The notes beneath the pieces were generated by a model. The model worked only from the letters and a program-made list of their open reading frames with translations. It was not told the origin of the DNA and ran no database searches. A stretch of 11,404 nucleotides of DNA. Source: Alphaproteobacteria bacterium UBA3439 (lineage in GTDB: Bacteria; Pseudomonadota; Alphaproteobacteria; Puniceispirillales; Puniceispirillaceae). Below, piece by piece: positions 7,830 through 11,404 of the stretch (its first letter is position 1; every line of letters begins with the position of its first letter). Both the position numbers and the translations under genes were made by a program. The stretch covers positions 1-11,404 of the forward strand of contig DFSK01000121.1 of the NCBI GenBank assembly GCA_002378605.1. Direction: 5' to 3'.

Positions 7830-8546
7830 CTAGCGATGCGCAATATAGATGCTTTGTATGAAATCGCGATCTTGAAGCGGGTTGTAAAACGGCACTTCAA
7901 CGGCATTTGCCACGCGAAACACCGATTGCAGCCTTGCGGCAAATGCCGCATCGGGCGGGTCGTTTGACCATAGCGCAAATATACCACCATCGACCAGATG
8001 CTGTTGCAATTTCGCCAAGCCGTCGGGCTGGTAAAACCCGGCATGCGCAGGCGCAAGATGAAAATCAGGCGCATGGTCTATATCAAGCAAAATGGCGTCA
8101 AACTTCCGCGCTGGTTCAACAGGGTCAAAACCGGTATCGCTAGCCGCCATCTGAAAAAAATCACCCTCAACAAACCGGCATTTCGGATCATCACCTAAGC
8201 GTTTGCCAAGCGGGATCAGGCCACTTTCATGCCAGCCAATCACCGGCGCCAGCTTTTCGACAATAACAAGGCTTTCAATGCGCGTGTCATTCAATGCGGC
8301 ATCGGCGGTAAAGCCCATGCCAAGCCCGCCAACCACCACCGACAAAGGCTTGTCATCGGTTATGGCGCCAAGCCCGCATTCAGCAAGCGCAACCTCGGAT
8401 GTGGTGAAAAGATCGGACATCAGATGCTCGTCACCAAGCAGGATTTCCAACACATCAACATCAAGTCGCAATTCGCGGCGTCGGCGCAATGAAATGGGGC
8501 CAATGGCGGTTGGCTGGTAATCCAGCTCCTCAAAAAAACGGCTCAT
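7830..8546 (-). CDS. Spermidine-synthase-like Rossmann methyltransferase-fold protein
   Basis: This 238-residue protein resembles the spermidine synthase/SAM-methyltransferase superfamily. It shows a nucleotide-binding loop VVGGLGMGF (71-79), an acidic strand end IVEK (glutamate 97), FVEGDFF (125-131) and LLDIDHAP (153-160), then GGIFALWSNDPP. The N-terminal part (about 20-60) is shaped like the synthase beta domain, with MSDLFTTSEVALAE. The usual DGxxQ and YHE segments and the D-S-S-D type catalytic segment of true spermidine synthases are absent, so aminopropyl transfer is doubtful. A methyltransferase or a degenerate paralogue is equally possible. The start has AAAGAGACGAAAG just upstream. 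It is convergent with the DksA-like gene and divergent from the DUF983 gene, with no functional link to either apparent. Confidence 0.8.
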   Translation of the reverse strand: MSRFFEELDYQPTAIGPISLRRRRELRLDVDVLEILLGDEHLMSDLFTTSEVALAECGLGAITDDKPLSVVVGGLGMGFTADAALNDTRIESLVIVEKLAPVIGWHESGLIPLGKRLGDDPKCRFVEGDFFQMAASDTGFDPVEPARKFDAILLDIDHAPDFHLAPAHAGFYQPDGLAKLQQHLVDGGIFALWSNDPPDAAFAARLQSVFRVANAVEVPFYNPLQDRDFIQSIYIAHR

Positions 8547-8569
8547 CTTTCGTCTCTTTCATCATTGGT

Positions 8570-8646
8570 GCATATGGGCATTCGTGGCGCTTGAGGGGGC
8601 AGCATATAGCCCTATCACGATTTGTACGGCGTTCATTTCCATATGC
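8570..8646. repeat. 8-bp inverted repeat in a divergent promoter region
   Basis: GCATATGG at 8570-8577 and CCATATGC at 8639-8646 are exact reverse complements 61 nt apart, between two divergent genes. Each arm holds the palindrome CATATG, so each could be a half of one site or a separate site. A regulatory role is only a guess; chance is possible. Confidence 0.25.
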
Positions 8647-8703
8647 GGGGCGTGCGCGTCTGTCGCATTTCATTTTTTAACGCTGCATGCTACATAACAA
8701 AGC

Positions 8704-9183
8704 ATGAAACCAACAAAACTACCAGCATCTCGCCGCCTTGATCGCCACGGCGAAAATCGTCACGCCGACACAGCCGTTGCGGCGCGTCAATTTTCCTTTG
8801 CGCTTTTGTGGCGCGGGATCTTGAAACATTGCCCGCAATGTGGTGTTGGGCCGCTTTTGACGGGCTATTTAAAGCCACAGCCTTGCTGTTCGCATTGCGG
8901 TGAAGATTTTAGCCATATAAGCGCTGATGATGGGCCAGCTTGGTTAACGCTTTTGGTTGTTGGCCATGCGGTTGTGCCATTGATGATTATGCTTGGCCGC
9001 GATGCAACAATTTCGCCATGGCTTGCCATTGCCATTCTGACGCTGGTAACGCTTGTAGGGGTTTATTTTGTTTTGCCCCGCGCCAAAGGGGCCTTTATCG
9101 CGCTTATCTGGATGACTGGCGCAACTGGACAGGACATGTTTGTCGCCGACCAGGATTCGGCCGACAAGCCATCTGACCGTTAA
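8704..9183 (+). CDS. DUF983 family zinc-ribbon membrane protein
   Basis: This 159-residue protein matches DUF983. A zinc-ribbon-like part carries CPQC (cysteines 43 and 46) and CSHC (62 and 65), then DFSHISADDGPAWLT (68-82). Two membrane helices follow: about 81-98, including VVGHAVVPLMIML, and about 106-125. Its function is not established, though family members often lie near respiratory genes. The first 36 residues are polar and basic and come before the usual start of the family; the ATG at 8704 is the only upstream candidate in frame and has no obvious ribosome site. The C-terminal tail (about 144-159) is polar. It is divergent from the SpeE-like gene, from which it is separated by 157 nt, and stands alone on its strand until 9442. 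Confidence 0.85.
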   Translation: MKPTKLPASRRLDRHGENRHADTAVAARQFSFALLWRGILKHCPQCGVGPLLTGYLKPQPCCSHCGEDFSHISADDGPAWLTLLVVGHAVVPLMIMLGRDATISPWLAIAILTLVTLVGVYFVLPRAKGAFIALIWMTGATGQDMFVADQDSADKPSDR

Positions 9184-9250
9184 AAAACCGCGAGATGGCG
9201 GCCAGATCACCGCTATATTGTCGGGTTAAAATCAGCAAAATTTTAAAAAC

Positions 9251-9345
9251 ATAAAGACCGCGTGACAGCGCATGTAACCTGTTGCCCGATGGCTATCAAA
9301 AACCCGGCTAGCCCGCGCCAGCGGTTGGCCGTATTTGGTCTTTAT
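9251..9345. repeat. 9-bp inverted repeat enclosing a GC-rich intergenic segment
   Basis: ATAAAGACC at 9251-9259 and GGTCTTTAT at 9337-9345 are perfect reverse complements 77 nt apart, in the 258-nt gap before the XRE-cupin gene. The enclosed segment holds smaller pairings: GGCTA at 9290 with TAGCC at 9309, and GCCA/TGGC around 9318-9329. Transcribed from either strand, it could fold into a stem closed by 9 pairs. No T-run follows, so it is not a standard terminator. I match it to no riboswitch I know. Apart from this and the elements at 9349-9400, the gap appears empty. Confidence 0.35.
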
Positions 9346-9348
9346 TTG

Positions 9349-9400
9349 TGAAAAAATCATAAATAATTATGCGGTGATGAAAAAATCATTGAAAATTTCA
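9349..9400. promoter_or_regulatory. Three TGA-N5-TCA elements, candidate operator of the XRE-cupin regulator
   Basis: TGAAAAAATCA occurs at 9349-9359 and again at 9378-9388, within a 12-bp direct repeat that also includes the following T. TGAAAATTTCA follows at 9390-9400, a near palindrome. All three share TGA-N5-TCA symmetry, with starts 29 and 12 bp apart. They end about 40 nt before the regulator start, where a dimeric helix-turn-helix protein controlling itself would be expected to bind. The repeats are seen; the protein that binds them is inferred. The region is AT-rich, which raises the chance of such matches. Confidence 0.45.
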
Positions 9401-9441
9401 TTTTCTCTGTTCAAGGTATTTTGGACGAATAAGGGGACATG

Positions 9442-10062
9442 ATGCTGATTGATCTAACAAATAGTGATAAGGCGGCGATGCGGCAAAAGACACCGCAAAA
9501 AGCGCCGTTACGTTCAAGTGGCAAGATTGGCAGTGATATTCGGGCATTGCGTCGGTCGCGCAACTGGACATTAAATGATCTTGCCGAACAGCTTGACCGT
9601 TCGGTTGGCTGGCTATCGCAGGTTGAACGCAATGTGTCTGAACCTGCGCTTGACGATATTCGTAAAATCGCCGGCCTGTTTTCGCTGCCGGTCAGCTTTT
9701 TCTTTACCGATGCCGCTGTAAGTGATGAGGCCGCCTATATTGTTCGGGCCGGCTCGCGGCGTATCATGAGTGATGCGCCAAAAGGACTGGCGGAAAGCCT
9801 GTTATCGCCTGATTTGGGCGGTGCTTTTGAAATTGTCCATTCGGTATTTGCGCCAGGGGCGGCGTGCCCCGAATCTTTTGTGCGCCCAACCGAAGAGGCA
9901 GGCTATGTGCTTGAAGGCAGTCTGGTGCTGTTTATTGATGGCGTTCGTTTCGAGCTTTATCCGGGGGATAGTTTCCATTTTGCCGGTGAAGAAATCACAT
10001 GGATTAATGAGGGCAAGACCAATGCGGTCTTGATATGGGTTATTGCGCCGCCAGTTTATTAA
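9442..10062 (+). CDS. XRE family transcription regulator with C-terminal cupin domain
   Basis: This 206-residue protein has an N-terminal helix-turn-helix domain (about 30-86): IGSDIRALRRSRNWTLNDLA, then SVGWLSQVERNVSEPALDDI. A cupin-2 domain follows at about 130-203, with EEAGYVLEGSLVLF and LYPGDSFHF. Family knowledge: XRE-cupin regulators sense small metabolites in the cupin and often control the adjacent catabolic gene. Usual metal-binding histidines seem to be missing (PTEE and EITWINEG stand where H-containing motifs are common), so ligand binding may not need a metal. Two ATGs are adjacent; I prefer 9442 since AAGGGG at 9431-9436 is better spaced from it than from 9439. The next gene, 65 nt downstream on the same strand, is the likely target. 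Self-regulation is suggested by the repeats upstream. Confidence 0.9.
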   Translation: MLIDLTNSDKAAMRQKTPQKAPLRSSGKIGSDIRALRRSRNWTLNDLAEQLDRSVGWLSQVERNVSEPALDDIRKIAGLFSLPVSFFFTDAAVSDEAAYIVRAGSRRIMSDAPKGLAESLLSPDLGGAFEIVHSVFAPGAACPESFVRPTEEAGYVLEGSLVLFIDGVRFELYPGDSFHFAGEEITWINEGKTNAVLIWVIAPPVY

Positions 10063-10127
10063 AACTGCGGGCGAAATGAAAAAGAAGGCCACAAATTTTG
10101 GTTGAACCTTTGGAAAGAGACTTTGAT

Positions 10128-11404
10128 ATGACAAATCAAACAGCCGCTGCAAATGACACGGAATTACAGGCATCAGCCAAACTGCCCGCATCAGCGCGTG
10201 TGGTGGTGATTGGTGGGGGGGCTGTTGGTTGTTCGGTTTTATACCATCTTGCCGAAATGGGATGGACCGATTGTGTTTTGCTGGAAAAGAACGAGCTGAC
10301 ATCAGGATCAACATGGCATGCGGCTGGCAATTGCCCAAATTTTGTCGGCTCATGGACAATGATGAAAATGCAGTCCTATTCGACCGAGCTATATCGCAAG
10401 CTTGGTGATCTTGTTGATTATCCTATGAATTATCATGTGACCGGCGCCATCCGTTTGGCGCATAGCCGCCAGCGCATGGAAGAATTCAGGCATGTGCAGG
10501 CAATGGGTCGGCATATGGGTGTTGAATTTGAGGAAATGTCGAATAGCGACATGCAGGCAATCTATCCATTTTTGGAAACGCATGATCTTTATGGTGGTCA
10601 GTTTGATCCGTTGGATGGTGATATTGATCCGGCGCAATTGACCCAAGCCTTGGCCAAAGGTGCGCGCGATCTCGGGGCAAAGGTTATTCGCTTTTGTCCG
10701 GTGACGGCGGTTGAATGGAATGATGATGAATGGAAAATAACCACGCCAAATGGCGAAATCAGGGCTGAATATGTGGTCAATGCAGCTGGCTATCGGGCTG
10801 GCGAGCTTGGCAAGATGTTTGGCCGTGACGTGCCTTGCGTGTCATTGGCGCATCAATATTTGATTACCGAGCCAATCGCCGAATTGACCGCGCGCGATGA
10901 AAAGCTTCCGTTGCTTCGTGATCCTGATAGCTCTTATTATTTGCGCCAGGAAAAAGATGGGTTGCTCCTTGGCCCTTATGAAAAAAACTGTCGGGCGCAT
11001 TGGTTGTCGTCTGATGACCCGATGCCGGATGATTTTTCGTTCCAACTTTATAATGACGATTTGGAACGGCTGGAATGGTATATTGAAGATGCGTGCGCAA
11101 GGGTGCCAATTCTTGGCACGGCCGGTATTACGCGCGTGGTCAATGGCCCGATTCCCTATACGCCCGATGGGTTGCCGCTGCTTGGGCCGATGCCTGGTGT
11201 GCCAAATGCGTTTGAGGCTTGTGTCTTTACCTTTGGCATTGTTCAGGCGGGTGGCGCTGGCAAGCTGCTTGCTGAAATCATCATTGAAGGCGAAGCTGAG
11301 AGTGACAGTTGGGCTGTTGATCCGCGCCGTTTTACCGATCATGTTGATACCGCCTATACCGCGGCAAAAGCCGTCGAAACATACAGCCATGAATATGCGA
11401 TGCA
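10128..11404 (+). CDS. DMGDH/sarcosine-dehydrogenase-like FAD oxidoreductase (3' truncated)
   Basis: The frame stays open from the ATG at 10128 to the window end, giving 425 residues with no stop. It has the DAO-type FAD fold: VVVIGGGAVG (25-34), the ribose-binding glutamate 53 in LLEK, and GSTWHAAG (60-67). Histidine 64 is at the position that carries covalent flavin in dimethylglycine dehydrogenase. VNAAG (217-221) and NGPIPYTPDGLPLLGP (339-354) follow, then a GIVQAGGAGK (370-379) close to the flavin. The ending SHEYAM is the usual join to a C-terminal GcvT-like folate domain, so the full protein is probably about 800 residues. Expected role: oxidative demethylation of an N-methyl amine such as dimethylglycine or sarcosine; the substrate is not certain. 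GGAAAGAGA lies 7 nt before the start. Confidence 0.88.
   Translation, partial: MTNQTAAANDTELQASAKLPASARVVVIGGGAVGCSVLYHLAEMGWTDCVLLEKNELTSGSTWHAAGNCPNFVGSWTMMKMQSYSTELYRKLGDLVDYPMNYHVTGAIRLAHSRQRMEEFRHVQAMGRHMGVEFEEMSNSDMQAIYPFLETHDLYGGQFDPLDGDIDPAQLTQALAKGARDLGAKVIRFCPVTAVEWNDDEWKITTPNGEIRAEYVVNAAGYRAGELGKMFGRDVPCVSLAHQYLITEPIAELTARDEKLPLLRDPDSSYYLRQEKDGLLLGPYEKNCRAHWLSSDDPMPDDFSFQLYNDDLERLEWYIEDACARVPILGTAGITRVVNGPIPYTPDGLPLLGPMPGVPNAFEACVFTFGIVQAGGAGKLLAEIIIEGEAESDSWAVDPRRFTDHVDTAYTAAKAVETYSHEYAM

Noticed and set aside
9802..10359. Antisense 185-residue ORF across the XRE-cupin end and the FAD oxidoreductase start
   Set aside because: It spans two clear + strand genes and has no recognisable domain.
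10842..11390. Antisense 182-residue ORF inside the FAD oxidoreductase
   Set aside because: The + strand frame is continuous with strong motifs on both sides; the antisense frame is a codon-bias shadow.

Overview
The window looks like a piece of an alphaproteobacterial chromosome with moderate GC, roughly half by eye, and tightly packed genes. Gene content fits a marine heterotroph of the SAR116/Puniceispirillum type or a relative: CO dehydrogenase accessory genes, a PQQ sugar dehydrogenase, and a dimethylglycine/sarcosine-dehydrogenase-like flavoprotein with its own regulator. The lineage is inferred from gene content and style; no rRNA or marker gene is present. I see no insertion sequences, CRISPR arrays, tRNAs or phage genes.

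Region 1 (1-4314, + strand) is the end of a molybdenum-hydroxylase (CO dehydrogenase type) maturation operon. It holds the C-terminus of a CoxD AAA+ ATPase, the VWA protein CoxE, an XdhC/CoxF family protein, and a fusion of a molybdopterin-binding domain with a MocA-like nucleotidyltransferase. The four genes overlap by 4, 4 and 1 nt, so they are probably translated as a coupled unit. Together they would make and insert the cytosine-dinucleotide molybdenum cofactor and mature the active site. The structural subunits (coxMSL type) would be expected upstream, outside the window.

Region 2 (4311-7300) is a mixed stretch. A MATE efflux transporter on the - strand shares its stop codon bases (CTAG) with the end of the operon. 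Divergent from it is a 75-residue two-helix membrane protein of unknown function. A secreted PQQ-dependent sugar dehydrogenase of the YliI type follows on the - strand.

Region 3 (7300-9183) holds a short DksA/TraR zinc-finger protein (+), a spermidine-synthase-like methyltransferase-fold protein (-) convergent with it, and a DUF983 zinc-ribbon membrane protein (+) divergent from that.

Region 4 (9184-11404) has a 258-nt intergenic stretch with a long-range inverted repeat and three TGA-N5-TCA elements. It lies in front of an XRE-cupin transcription regulator. The next gene, cut by the window end, is a DMGDH/sarcosine-dehydrogenase-like FAD oxidoreductase that keeps the histidine used for covalent flavin attachment. 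The pair looks like a locally regulated module for methylated-amine catabolism.

No clearly undescribed system is visible. The most worthwhile leads are the regulatory region at 9251-9400, the orphan small membrane protein, and the SpeE-like protein that seems to lack aminopropyltransferase residues.
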